The position numbers and the translations under genes are program-made. From Hyphomonas oceanitis SCH89 (GTDB lineage Bacteria; Pseudomonadota; Alphaproteobacteria; Caulobacterales; Hyphomonadaceae), in contig NZ_ARYL01000022.1 of NCBI RefSeq assembly GCF_000685295.1, forward strand, positions 1-64,000: 64,000 bases of DNA, given 5' to 3'. Every line of letters starts with the position of its first letter. Positions within the stretch are counted from its first letter, which is position 1. Below are positions 1-8,420 of the stretch, one piece after another. The notes under the pieces were generated by a model, which was not told where the DNA came from, made no database searches, and worked only from the letters and a program-made list of their open reading frames with translations.

Positions 1-127
1 GGTAGTAGGTCTGTTCGGTCACACCGACGGCCCGCGCCGCCGAAGCAGCTGTCTCACCGCGTGCGAGGCGAACCTCCACCTCCCGCAGTTTCGCAATAAT
101 CTCTTCAGGCTTGGCTTTCTTGCCCAT
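1..127 (-). CDS. IS3-family transposase OrfA (partial, N-terminus only)
   Basis: The minus-strand translation starts MGKKAKPEEIIAKLREVEV and continues to a G-V-T-E-Q-T-Y-Y helix, the typical helix-turn-helix start of IS3-family OrfA proteins, which bind the terminal repeats and are fused to OrfB by programmed frameshifting. A GGAGTTGAGAC ribosome-binding site lies just upstream of the ATG at 127. Only 42 codons are in the window; the gene runs off the left edge. Confidence 0.9.
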   Translation of the reverse strand, partial: MGKKAKPEEIIAKLREVEVRLARGETAASAARAVGVTEQTYY

Positions 128-188
128 GTCTCAACTCCATAATCGGAGCCGGCACTAACTCAAATAACGGACCACTTTGCGGGAGGCA
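1..188 (-). mobile_element. IS3-family insertion sequence, one end (continues past the left edge)
   Basis: The first 127 bases encode, on the minus strand, the N-terminus of an IS3-type OrfA. After its start comes an AT-richer stretch (about 155-188) whose sequence, with a TAACTCAAAT run followed by GGACCACTTT and a G-rich tip, has the look of an IS3-family terminal inverted repeat and ends in CA. The far end and the target duplication lie outside the window, so the exact boundary (188 or 193) is inferred. The element has entered the 3' part of the neighbouring lipoprotein gene. Confidence 0.75.
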
Positions 189-409
189 GAGCAGGATGTC
201 TTGCCGACTGTCTTGAGCAGCCCGGCACCAAATTTCAGTGCGATTGCGCTATCGATTGCTCGTTGATTGCCGCAATCGTCCAGTATGATGCGAAGGTCTG
301 CATTTGGCCCTCCCAGGACACCTTCGCCGTCGGCGCCTGCCTGCCGAAGCGTTCCGCAGCCTGACAGCAGCAAGCTGCTCGCGAGTACCCCGGTAAATAC
401 AGTCCGCAT
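155..409 (-). pseudogene. Small lipoprotein gene truncated by the IS element
   Basis: From the ATG at 409 (AAGGA seven bases upstream) the product begins with a lipoprotein signal peptide ending in a lipobox L-L-L-S-G-C, so it should be lipid-anchored in the envelope. The following 60 or so residues have no recognisable domain. The last 12-13 codons, ending at the TAG at 155, coincide with the IS terminal repeat: the residues C-S-A-S-R-K-V-V-R-Y-L-S are IS-encoded. The original C-terminus has therefore been lost and replaced by a short IS-derived tail. It lies 30 bp downstream of the two minus-strand protease genes and could be the third gene of that unit. Whether the shortened protein is still made is unknown. 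Confidence 0.65.
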
Positions 410-438
410 ATGAATGTCCTTCGTGCACATTGTTCAGT

Positions 439-1425
439 TCAATCCACCGGACTGACATTTATTCCGAGCGCTCCCAGCCCCAACGACGCCGAGACTGCAG
501 GCTGTACCGGTTGGTCGACGCTTGAATCGGTGCCAACATGAAATGCTATAAGGTTACCTGTGTATTCGTCGAAAATTGGCGCCCCAGAGCTTCCGCCCAA
601 AGTCCCGCATGAATGGAGAAAATAGGCAGGTAGCTGGTCCAAACCCGACGACAGCAACCGGCAATTTATCCTCGACAGACGCAGCGGATAACCGTTTGGA
701 TGATGAAGGATAAGCAGTTCCTGTCCTTCGACAGCATCAGATACTGCCGAAATGCCAGTTACACGGTCAGCAGAACAGCTGGTCACTGAGAGGAGTGCGA
801 GATCGATACCAGAGTCATACGCCGAGCCGCAAAGTTCCGCTGGACGCCACTCAGCCGTGGTCATGTGATTCATGTATCCGAATATGACGCCAATCTCGTG
901 CGAAAGGTCATCGCCACGGTCGTCAAGCGAGGCGCCTGCAAAGCAATGACCCGCACTCACGATATAGTCATCTGAAATGCGCAGGCCCGTACACACGCTG
1001 AGCCGTCTCGAATCTTGCGATTTCCGATTTTCTCCGACGATCGTCGTCGTCGACTGGGACAGGATATCGATCCTCACGACATTCTCACCCCATTCTACGA
1101 AACGTGACGTCGAATTGAAGTCGGCGGCCTTTTCCAATGTCGGAATTGCATTTTCAGGCGGCGTTGCCACGATGCTGCCGAACCCGGCCGGGCAGTTGAG
1201 GTCGACGTTGCCAAAGCACCCGGGATGAAACAGTGATTTCTGATCCAGATTGTCCGCTTTGACCTCGGTCCGCTCCGACGTCGCTACGATGGCCAACACG
1301 CTCTCGACACCGCCGCCAACAAGCCGTCGTGCATCGGATTTGAATTCGGATAACAGCAGGAATCCCACGGAAAAGCCAACTACCGCGGACCCAGTCAATA
1401 TCAGTGGTCTGGAAAAAATCACCAT
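439..1425 (-). CDS. Membrane-anchored trypsin-like serine protease
   Basis: This 328-residue protein has one hydrophobic N-terminal segment (about residues 7-27), read as a signal anchor, and a trypsin-fold (S1/PA clan) domain from about residue 105. The catalytic triad is visible: His160 in S-A-G-H-C, Asp208 in G-I-D-L-A-L-L and Ser280 in G-G-S-S-G-A-P. Several cysteines fit an exported enzyme. The G-S-S-G-A-P form of the serine motif is closer to the glutamyl endopeptidase-like secreted S1 proteases than to GDSGGP trypsins. It starts 22 bp after the stop of the neighbouring protease gene, so the two are probably co-transcribed. Substrate unknown. Confidence 0.85.
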   Translation of the reverse strand: MVIFSRPLILTGSAVVGFSVGFLLLSEFKSDARRLVGGGVESVLAIVATSERTEVKADNLDQKSLFHPGCFGNVDLNCPAGFGSIVATPPENAIPTLEKAADFNSTSRFVEWGENVVRIDILSQSTTTIVGENRKSQDSRRLSVCTGLRISDDYIVSAGHCFAGASLDDRGDDLSHEIGVIFGYMNHMTTAEWRPAELCGSAYDSGIDLALLSVTSCSADRVTGISAVSDAVEGQELLILHHPNGYPLRLSRINCRLLSSGLDQLPAYFLHSCGTLGGSSGAPIFDEYTGNLIAFHVGTDSSVDQPVQPAVSASLGLGALGINVSPVD

Positions 1426-1447
1426 GTTTCTGACAGTTTGTCCCCCT

Positions 1448-2737
1448 CTAGTCCTGCAGCCAACCCCGCTGGATATCGGCTATGGATTCCCTGATGTCCG
1501 AAGAGAGGCGCACATACTTTCCGCCGTTTCCGCAGCCCAGCGAGCCGGCCGGAACATTCGGGGTCTCGACTGCCGAACTGGTCACCCCAGCCAACCGAAA
1601 GTCGGCACTGTCATAGGCGACTGCCCCAAAGTAACCCTCAACCGTGTAGTGTGTACCAGCCACCGGGACAAATAGCGGACCCCCGCTGTCCCCGTCACAT
1701 GTGTCGGAATCGTAGGATGCGACGGGTTTCACAGCGCCAGCGACGATATGCATTCCCGGATGACATCCATACTGGGTGGCATCGGGTATGGATTGGCCGT
1801 CTGCGGGAAAAAACCCGCGGCAGTCCCGCGATGCGATCACCACATCTGTGAACATCTTGTCCCCAAATTTCAGCACCGGATTGCCGCTGTCAAATTCTCT
1901 TCGATACCCGAAGCCAACCACGCGGCCAGCCCGAGCATCATCAAGATCAGCGTCGGACGCCAGTCGGACGGGTTCGACATCGACGGGCTCCGAGAGCCGA
2001 AGGAGCGCAAGATCCAGGCCAGATGTGGCGTTCAGCGGATACGCAATATCTGCGACCCTGCGCACGCGGGAAAACTCACCCTTTCGAAAGGATTTTCCAA
2101 AAATCACGTAACTGTTGATATCAACTGCATTCCCGCTTCCGACGCAATGGCGCGCCGTCAGAACAGCAGCAGGCCCGACTAAGTTGCCAGTACAGATTGG
2201 TCGCCGCTTTCGAGATGATGAGACCAGAACGACAGTATGCGGCCATTCCGCAAGCGATAGTGCAGGCATACCATTAAACACCTCACCTTCACTACCATCG
2301 GGCTGAAGCGCATCGACCGTGTCGCGGATCCGACTATCCAACCCAATACCGTGCATCATGGGATGGTTGCACTCGGCGAATATTGAGTCTGCTCCATCGC
2401 AGTCCAGGTTTGCGTCGATCAAACCTGCTGACTTGAGCTGGTTGAGTGATACCTGCGGCTCCTTCAGATCCCCCACACGCACACTTTCGTCCGATCCGTC
2501 GTCTGCAAGTTCAAACGCTTCCGTCGAAAGCGTCTGAGGTGAGTGCAGGTTCGTTGTCGCAAGCTCAGTCGTACCGGACCCCTCTTCGGCGGTCGTGATG
2601 TCGTGCTCCAACATCTGAATTTCATCAGCGTCCGATCGGACCTCCGTGGGATCCGCAGCTTGTTGTTCCGCATTGCACGCGCAGACGAATAAAAGCAGAA
2701 TAGCACCCACAGCCGCCTTCAACATAATGGTCGTCAC
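1448..2737 (-). CDS. Secreted or lipid-anchored trypsin-like serine protease
   Basis: A 429-residue protein whose hydrophobic N-terminus contains Cys19 and Cys21 after L-L-L-F-V, a possible lipobox. An acidic, low-complexity stretch (about 25-150) follows, then a canonical trypsin domain (about 155-425). The triad is His197 (T-A-R-H-C), Asp242 (L-D-L-A-L-L) and Ser351 (C-D-G-D-S-G-G-P). A start at the GTG at 2737 is preferred because GGGG lies seven bases upstream; the in-frame ATG at 2725 lacks a nearby Shine-Dalgarno. It is divergent from the giant protease at 2904 and the promoters of both must lie in the 166 bp between them. The acidic stretch could act as a pro-region, which is inference. 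Confidence 0.85.
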   Translation of the reverse strand: MTTIMLKAAVGAILLLFVCACNAEQQAADPTEVRSDADEIQMLEHDITTAEEGSGTTELATTNLHSPQTLSTEAFELADDGSDESVRVGDLKEPQVSLNQLKSAGLIDANLDCDGADSIFAECNHPMMHGIGLDSRIRDTVDALQPDGSEGEVFNGMPALSLAEWPHTVVLVSSSRKRRPICTGNLVGPAAVLTARHCVGSGNAVDINSYVIFGKSFRKGEFSRVRRVADIAYPLNATSGLDLALLRLSEPVDVEPVRLASDADLDDARAGRVVGFGYRREFDSGNPVLKFGDKMFTDVVIASRDCRGFFPADGQSIPDATQYGCHPGMHIVAGAVKPVASYDSDTCDGDSGGPLFVPVAGTHYTVEGYFGAVAYDSADFRLAGVTSSAVETPNVPAGSLGCGNGGKYVRLSSDIRESIADIQRGWLQD

Positions 2738-2903
2738 GCTGCTACCCCGCCGTGTTGAATTATCCTGCTGAGATAGAAACGTATTTCAAGTATCTCCGCT
2801 TGGCAACATTTCGTTAATCATTTAGTTTGGCGTCCGTCGGCGGTGGGGTCGGCGCGTTCCGGTCCCTTTTCGACAGGACGCCGGCTAGGACTGGGAGCAG
2901 AGC

Positions 2904-5900
2904 GTGCGAACTCTAGTCGTCTTCACGATCACAATCGCTTTTGTGGTTGGCGCTCTGTTCGCGGCTCTCTCAGGCAGGGATATGTCCGGGAACGGACGTC
3001 ATGATGACAGCATGGAGAGTGATGGACCCGAGCCGGTTGCCTATGATCGTCTTGTGACACTGTCCTTTGACCGGAAGTCGCCCTGCGCAAACGCCGACGA
3101 TTGCTCCAGCCGGCGAAAGGCACTCACGGAAACTCAGAAAGCACGTTATTCCGATCTTGAACGTCTCAATCGATATACAGGCACGAGCAACAACTACGAA
3201 CGCGTCGATGGAATAGATGTCTCGACACCCGCCCGGCGCCTCGCTCGTAGCGTCGGTCGCCTCGACTTGACCACAAACACGGAAACCTACCCTTGCACCG
3301 GAACGATCGTTTCCAGAGAATATGTCCTCACCGCGGCGCATTGCCTGGTCGATCCAGAGACCGGTGTCCTGCGGAGCGATATTGAGCATATCGAGCTTGA
3401 GCTTGGCTACCTTGAGGAGGATGACAAGTATGATCAGGATAGCGATCGCCGCAACACCCTGTTGATTGAAGTGCCGGACGCAGCTGACTTATCTCGCATA
3501 TTCTACGCTGTACCCTTTCGAAAAGGTTCGCGCATGGAGACGGTTACGGGAGGAGCCTGCTCAGAACTTGGAATGACGTCGAGACACACCGATGGAGACG
3601 ATGACCTCGAAATCTGTGGCGGATGCCTAGACATGACGGATTTTGCACTTCTGAAAATAAAGGATGGATACACAGAAGACGTAGAACAGGCATTTCCGGT
3701 CGCAAAGCTGGCCCGCATCGATCCGAGCGTGGGGCTGGATATGCAACTGGTTCATCACCCGGCAGGAGGCATCCAGCTATTAACGCGACGCTATTGTCGG
3801 CCTCAGCCTTCTCGATCGGGCGGCGTCATGCTGAACGCATCTGTATTCAGGCATACATGCGAAACCCAGCCAGGAAGCTCCGGCGCACCCATCTTTTCGC
3901 CCCGGCACGATACGATCCTTGCGATACACACTTGCTGCTCAGACCTGAAGGTTCGCACATCGAGCGCGGCGGAGTCCTCCAATCATGCGATGACGGTCTC
4001 CGCTATGGCCGCCCTATCGACCGAAATTTCTGACCTTCTTGACGACGATGTCGCTCCTGTCCGCGATCTGGAGCGAGCAGGGGAAGCGCGACGCCTGTCA
4101 TTGGAGGCGAAGGCTATCATGGAGTCCAGCCCGCACGCAGCACTTGAGCGAGCACACGCAGCCATGTCGCTATTGCAGGCGACGGACAACCCGGCTCAGC
4201 AATACCGCATAGACGCCGAAACTCAGAGCGTCCAGAAAATCGCCAACGAAGTCCTCAACAATCCAGCCCTTCCCGATGTGAAGTTGACTTCCGGTTCGAA
4301 CACGCAATGGGCGGAAATCGTTCCTGGGGGCAAATTCATGGTTGAAATTGCCAAAGACGAGGACAGGGATGACGCTCGAATTGTTCAGCTTCGGACACGC
4401 GCAACGGATAACTACCTGTCAACGGGCAAATTTGGATCGGAACTCAGCCGCACACGAATTATACTCAACGACAAAGCCGACCCGTTGTGGACTTCCAGCA
4501 AAAGAGAATACCTGGTCACGCCCTCTGGTAAATTCCTGATCGTTTTCTCCAATAGCACCGGACCCAATCATGGCTCAGCCTTGAAATTATACACTGTGCC
4601 TGCCTTGACGCCAGTCTTCTCGGTAAATGTACCTGCGCAGGAAGCCGATGTGGGCACGGCCGGTCAACCTCCAGCATCTGAGGGGTTCGGCTTCAACTTC
4701 GATCAAGATGCGATCCGCTCGAATAACCCTCTCCGGATACATCTTGACGACGGCCACTTCGTGCTTGGATACGACAATTACATGGTCTTGACCGGCCCGG
4801 AATGGCCGCGCGTCGTTCGGCTTAACTGCAAGGAGGCTGAATGCATTTATGGCGTGCGGGATGGGCGTGTGCTTGCTGCCGAAGCAGTCGCGGGCGACGA
4901 CGAAACTTCAGACCGCGTAAGCTTGAATTGGATATCCGCAGACGGATCGCGCCAGCAGGTGATCCAGGCTGACGATCCCGCTGCACTCACAGTATCTCGA
5001 GACCTATTGCATATCGCGCGCGATATTCCGGATAGTGACCATAAAGTGGAAATACTCAATCTCGAAACGCTTGCGCGCGTTTTCGTGTTCGATCGTCCGG
5101 ATGTCATGCTACGTAGCCAGAGTCCGGGAAGCGGCTACTATGACGGACCAGACTTTCCGATGTCGCGCTATGGTAATCGCGGCGTTGCAGTTTTTCGTGA
5201 TAGCGCTTACGAGGCCTGGGCTCTTGCTACAGAACCATGCGCATTGCCCTGCAACTCAACTTCCGCCTTTGACCTGATCAAGATCGATCTGAAAACTGGA
5301 ACGATATTGGCGCGCTACAAAGATGTTTCAGACGTCATTGGTGCAGGCGATATACTGGACGCGGGCTTGCTGAATCTGCCTGATGGGAGCACCTTGATTT
5401 GGTCTGCGAACAATTTGGCGAACGTTCAACCTGACGAAAAGTCTTCGGCACTCACGCTCGTGTGGGAGGCAGTCAAACGGGAAACACCAAACAGCTTGAA
5501 GGCAGGCGCGAACAGACGCCTTTCAGCGCCTGAGATAAGCCTTGTCGGAGACAGTCCGATCATTCTTATTCGCGGAGATACAGATACCAGTTTCTCCAAT
5601 TTGGATTCAAAGGAATTTGTACCGTTCAGGCTGGAACCAGAGTTCAGGATTGCCCGTTCCGATCAGCTTATTCCATCGCCATCTGGCAACTGGATCTCCG
5701 TTACCAGCAGGGAATCTCGGCGTATTGAACTTTATGATGTATCGAACCTGTCGAAAACGCCTGGCACACAATCGCGCACCAACTTTTCCCCCATGGCAAC
5801 TCTGAGACCAACAATCTCTTTCAGCGCCATGCGGTCTGGCGGGGATATTCCCGTCTGGCACTCCGCCGCAACGATGCAAAGCCAGGTCGATGTGATCGTC

Positions 5901-7268
5901 AAGAAATTCATTGAAGAGGACAGGATTGTCTGGGATGTCTACACGCCCTCGAATGAGCCACTCAGCGGCGCTTTCTTGCACCAATACGTCGAAGGAACCG
6001 ACTCGGAATCCTATTTTTCATCGCTTGATCGTGGCACCCTCTTTCGGAGGTCAGAAACACAGGGATGGAGGCTGGGACGGGGATTGGGTTCAGACGTTTG
6101 CGTATTCACGCGTTTGAAGATGGGCCTTGGCGGAGCAACGTTACGGAGCGAACGCAGCCACGATGTTCCCTGTCAGCTTCGCAAATTTCATCTTACCGAC
6201 ACGCGATTATTGTTTTGGGAACCGACCAATGATGATCTGGCCCGCGTACACCGTTTGGAGTTCGACCCTCAGCAGAATTTCGAGCCGACAGAAGATATCT
6301 ATCTTAGTCGGCAGTGTCGGTCCCAGTCGACCTCAGAACACGAACCAAACGCTACACGCGCCGTTGCGGAACAGTCTGAAAGAATGATCGTTTCACTCGA
6401 AAGTGACTTCGCCAGCAATGCCCGCAGCGCCATGGTCTCCTGTTACGATGACAACGGTTGGAGTGGCACGGCACTCCTGTCTTTCGCAAAAGACGAGACT
6501 CAAGTGCACAACATTGCCGACTTTCAGGACCCAGCCAACAGGTTCGAGCCTCTCGGCGCGGTCTTCCTGTCAGGTCGCTGGTTTGTAAATGGAATATTGC
6601 TTCTCGCTGATGAGACAGAAGTATACGCCGTTCGCATTATGGATGAGCGAGGCGTTGAGATTGACACCCTCGAGTATGAATTTCCAATCCGCTTGGCGGC
6701 GCTCCGCCAGCAGAACCGTATTGCCATATTTGGCGACAGCATCTCCAGGATCGAGGCAGACCAAACATGTGGGTGCAATATTGATTTGGTCGACCCACTT
6801 ACTCTCAAAAAGCGATCCGTCAGATTGCCCATCCGCAGCCGAAGCGTTGGGGTCGCGGAAACCGGTAATGGCGACGAGCTGTTTGTTGTTCAGTATGATG
6901 GACAGGTGAGTTTCCTCGACCCGGAAATTGGAAACAGCGAGGGACAAGCTCCATCTGCTCTTACGGGTAAATCCATTAGCTCCCCTGGACTTGCGAAAGT
7001 TCTTGGGTACACAGCCATAACCGACGTCGCCGAACAGCGCTTTGTCACGATCAGGTCATCAGGTGGAGACCGGCCCAGGGTATTTGACTTGAGCACGGGT
7101 GCTGAAGTGACAGGTCTTGGTTCGGGAAAGTACCCTAGGGATATCATGTTTGATCGCGCTACGATGAAGCTGACTTCGCTTAGTGAAAGCGCCTTTGGTT
7201 ACGATGCGGGCCAGGATTTGCTGGAAAAGCTGCAGGCTCGAAGTGATCTGCTCAAAGGCCTGCCGTAA
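2904..7268 (+). CDS. Giant trypsin-like protease with long C-terminal beta-rich, propeller-like region
   Basis: A 1454-residue protein starting at GTG 2904 with GGGAG just upstream. Residues 5-22 form a single hydrophobic segment (signal or anchor). A trypsin-like domain covers about 110-380, with His146 (T-A-A-H-C), Asp246 (T-D-F-A-L-L) and Ser326 (P-G-S-S-G-A-P). A short charged helical linker (about 385-455) follows. The remaining 1000 residues are rich in short beta strands with recurring patterns such as F-D-x-D, S-P-S-G-N-W and D-L-x-T-G. This looks like one or two WD40/PQQ-type beta-propellers, but I cannot count blades by eye. The propeller may select substrates for the protease. Its divergent placement beside two smaller S1 proteases suggests one proteolytic system. 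No family name can be given for the C-terminal part. Confidence 0.8.
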   Translation: MRTLVVFTITIAFVVGALFAALSGRDMSGNGRHDDSMESDGPEPVAYDRLVTLSFDRKSPCANADDCSSRRKALTETQKARYSDLERLNRYTGTSNNYERVDGIDVSTPARRLARSVGRLDLTTNTETYPCTGTIVSREYVLTAAHCLVDPETGVLRSDIEHIELELGYLEEDDKYDQDSDRRNTLLIEVPDAADLSRIFYAVPFRKGSRMETVTGGACSELGMTSRHTDGDDDLEICGGCLDMTDFALLKIKDGYTEDVEQAFPVAKLARIDPSVGLDMQLVHHPAGGIQLLTRRYCRPQPSRSGGVMLNASVFRHTCETQPGSSGAPIFSPRHDTILAIHTCCSDLKVRTSSAAESSNHAMTVSAMAALSTEISDLLDDDVAPVRDLERAGEARRLSLEAKAIMESSPHAALERAHAAMSLLQATDNPAQQYRIDAETQSVQKIANEVLNNPALPDVKLTSGSNTQWAEIVPGGKFMVEIAKDEDRDDARIVQLRTRATDNYLSTGKFGSELSRTRIILNDKADPLWTSSKREYLVTPSGKFLIVFSNSTGPNHGSALKLYTVPALTPVFSVNVPAQEADVGTAGQPPASEGFGFNFDQDAIRSNNPLRIHLDDGHFVLGYDNYMVLTGPEWPRVVRLNCKEAECIYGVRDGRVLAAEAVAGDDETSDRVSLNWISADGSRQQVIQADDPAALTVSRDLLHIARDIPDSDHKVEILNLETLARVFVFDRPDVMLRSQSPGSGYYDGPDFPMSRYGNRGVAVFRDSAYEAWALATEPCALPCNSTSAFDLIKIDLKTGTILARYKDVSDVIGAGDILDAGLLNLPDGSTLIWSANNLANVQPDEKSSALTLVWEAVKRETPNSLKAGANRRLSAPEISLVGDSPIILIRGDTDTSFSNLDSKEFVPFRLEPEFRIARSDQLIPSPSGNWISVTSRESRRIELYDVSNLSKTPGTQSRTNFSPMATLRPTISFSAMRSGGDIPVWHSAATMQSQVDVIVKKFIEEDRIVWDVYTPSNEPLSGAFLHQYVEGTDSESYFSSLDRGTLFRRSETQGWRLGRGLGSDVCVFTRLKMGLGGATLRSERSHDVPCQLRKFHLTDTRLLFWEPTNDDLARVHRLEFDPQQNFEPTEDIYLSRQCRSQSTSEHEPNATRAVAEQSERMIVSLESDFASNARSAMVSCYDDNGWSGTALLSFAKDETQVHNIADFQDPANRFEPLGAVFLSGRWFVNGILLLADETEVYAVRIMDERGVEIDTLEYEFPIRLAALRQQNRIAIFGDSISRIEADQTCGCNIDLVDPLTLKKRSVRLPIRSRSVGVAETGNGDELFVVQYDGQVSFLDPEIGNSEGQAPSALTGKSISSPGLAKVLGYTAITDVAEQRFVTIRSSGGDRPRVFDLSTGAEVTGLGSGKYPRDIMFDRATMKLTSLSESAFGYDAGQDLLEKLQARSDLLKGLP

Positions 7269-7319
7269 GCCCGTGAATCTTGTTGCTAATCGTGCACCCA
7301 CTTGAGCGAGCCGGCACGT

Positions 7320-7745
7320 CGGACCCAGCCCCTGATCCAGGCCGCTTATTTGGAGACTCCATTCACCTTTTTTTGGTTAGGTGGTGGTGGTCAAAGCCCG
7401 CTGATCGGAGCTCTTGCGTAGCTCAGGCGAAGCGGGCCGGGCCCGCCTGACATTATCACCGAACGTCGCCGCAGCGAGGCCGCCGAGGGATGTGTGTGAG
7501 CGGACGGCATTTTAATCGATCCGCCGGGCTTCGATAATGCTGCGAGCCTCGTGGAGGCTGTCATGCTGCGATCTCTGCATGGTAAGGCAGTGTCAGCGCA
7601 GCGGGCAGGATGGACTCCGGCGCCGATGGCTTCTAGCGGCGACCTGCAGCGCGTCGCGATTATCTGCTTTTCGAAGCGCGGCTCGCCAATGTCGGCGTTC
7701 AGGATCTTTGAGACCAGATGTTGGGTAGAACGCGCTTTCCGGATC
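7320..7745 (-). mobile_element. Decayed IS3-family element relic and flanking gene-free DNA
   Basis: This gap between the giant protease and the catabolic cluster contains the degenerate end of an IS3-type OrfB (7377-7616). Beyond it, towards 7320, there is a sequence resembling an IS terminal region, with GGAGTCTCC and GGCCTGGATCAGGGGC on the minus strand. From 7620 to 7745 I recognise nothing; the open minus-strand frame there is a read-through after the stop of the next gene. The left limit is approximate. Confidence 0.6.
7377..7616 (-). pseudogene. IS3-family transposase OrfB, C-terminal fragment with stop codons
   Basis: One minus-strand frame of 80 codons reads like the end of an IS3 OrfB integrase: S-L-H-E-A-R-S-I-I-E-A-R-R-I-D, then a stop, then N-A-V-R-S-H-T-S-L-G-G-L-A. 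This matches the usual family ending SL-x-EAR-x-IIEAWR-x-DYN-x-x-RPHSSLG. TAA (7512-7514) stands where Tyr is expected and TGA (7593-7595) where the LRDECL Asp is expected, so the frame is dead. Upstream catalytic parts are missing. It is an old relic unrelated in state to the intact-looking element at the left edge. Confidence 0.8.
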
Positions 7746-8420
7746 TCAGATGGCTCCGTCGAGGCTGATGTGCGGATCCGGGCTTCCGCACGCGCAGGGC
7801 ATATCGGTCAGGCGACCTGAAAATCCGGTTTTCAAACCACTGACAGGATCGATCCGGTGCTGGCGCGATGAAAGAACCAGCTCCTCATTGTCCACCACCA
7901 CCTCCCATTCACGACCGTCGATATGCAGCCCCCCCTTGGCGCATTCCAGCGCGAGCGCAGGTCCAATAAGGACGACTCGTCGTGCCGCCACGCCCGGCAT
8001 TGCCCTTACGGCATCATAGGCATCTGGCCGCGCCCAGACCGTGCGGCCTTTGAACACAGCTGCTGCGTCATGGCCCATCATTTTGAGCCCCTCCAGCACT
8101 TCGTTCCCGACGCCGCAGATAGCGACCGGATCAAACTGGCGCGCGAGCGATTCCACACGTCCTGCATCGAACGGGCTGAGATCGGCATTTGTGCCATAGA
8201 GTCCCAGCAATTGCAGCGCGAACTCAAAAGGTGCGAACTGAACCACTTCCTGTACAACCGACACCGTCAGGACATATGCACCAGGCTTGAACGCAAAACT
8301 GCGGAGCGTGCGTGCCATCTGAACGCCGGCACGGTCAAGCTCGGTGCGTTTGACGGAATAGAACTGCGTCTTTCCGTGTACGGTATAACAACCAATCTGG
8401 TCTGGATGAGATGTCGTCAT
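7746..8420 (-). CDS. Unknown protein resembling an N-terminal lobe of PaaK-type CoA ligases
   Basis: A 224-residue soluble protein whose ATG overlaps the stop of the PaaK-like ligase gene by four bases, so the two are translationally coupled. Residues about 10-125 look like a sub-domain of adenylate-forming enzymes (a strand, then a helix containing P-F-E-F-A-L-Q-L-L-G and N-A-D, then D-P-V-A-I-C-G-V-G). The phosphate loop, the Y-x-T-G-D motif and the C-terminal lobe of a complete ligase are all absent. The C-terminus (about 140-224) has a beta-rich pattern with two cysteines near the end (C-A-C-G). It is the last gene of the five-gene unit that begins at 12960. A role as a partner or scaffold of the ligase is a guess. 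Confidence 0.7.
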   Translation of the reverse strand: MTTSHPDQIGCYTVHGKTQFYSVKRTELDRAGVQMARTLRSFAFKPGAYVLTVSVVQEVVQFAPFEFALQLLGLYGTNADLSPFDAGRVESLARQFDPVAICGVGNEVLEGLKMMGHDAAAVFKGRTVWARPDAYDAVRAMPGVAARRVVLIGPALALECAKGGLHIDGREWEVVVDNEELVLSSRQHRIDPVSGLKTGFSGRLTDMPCACGSPDPHISLDGAI

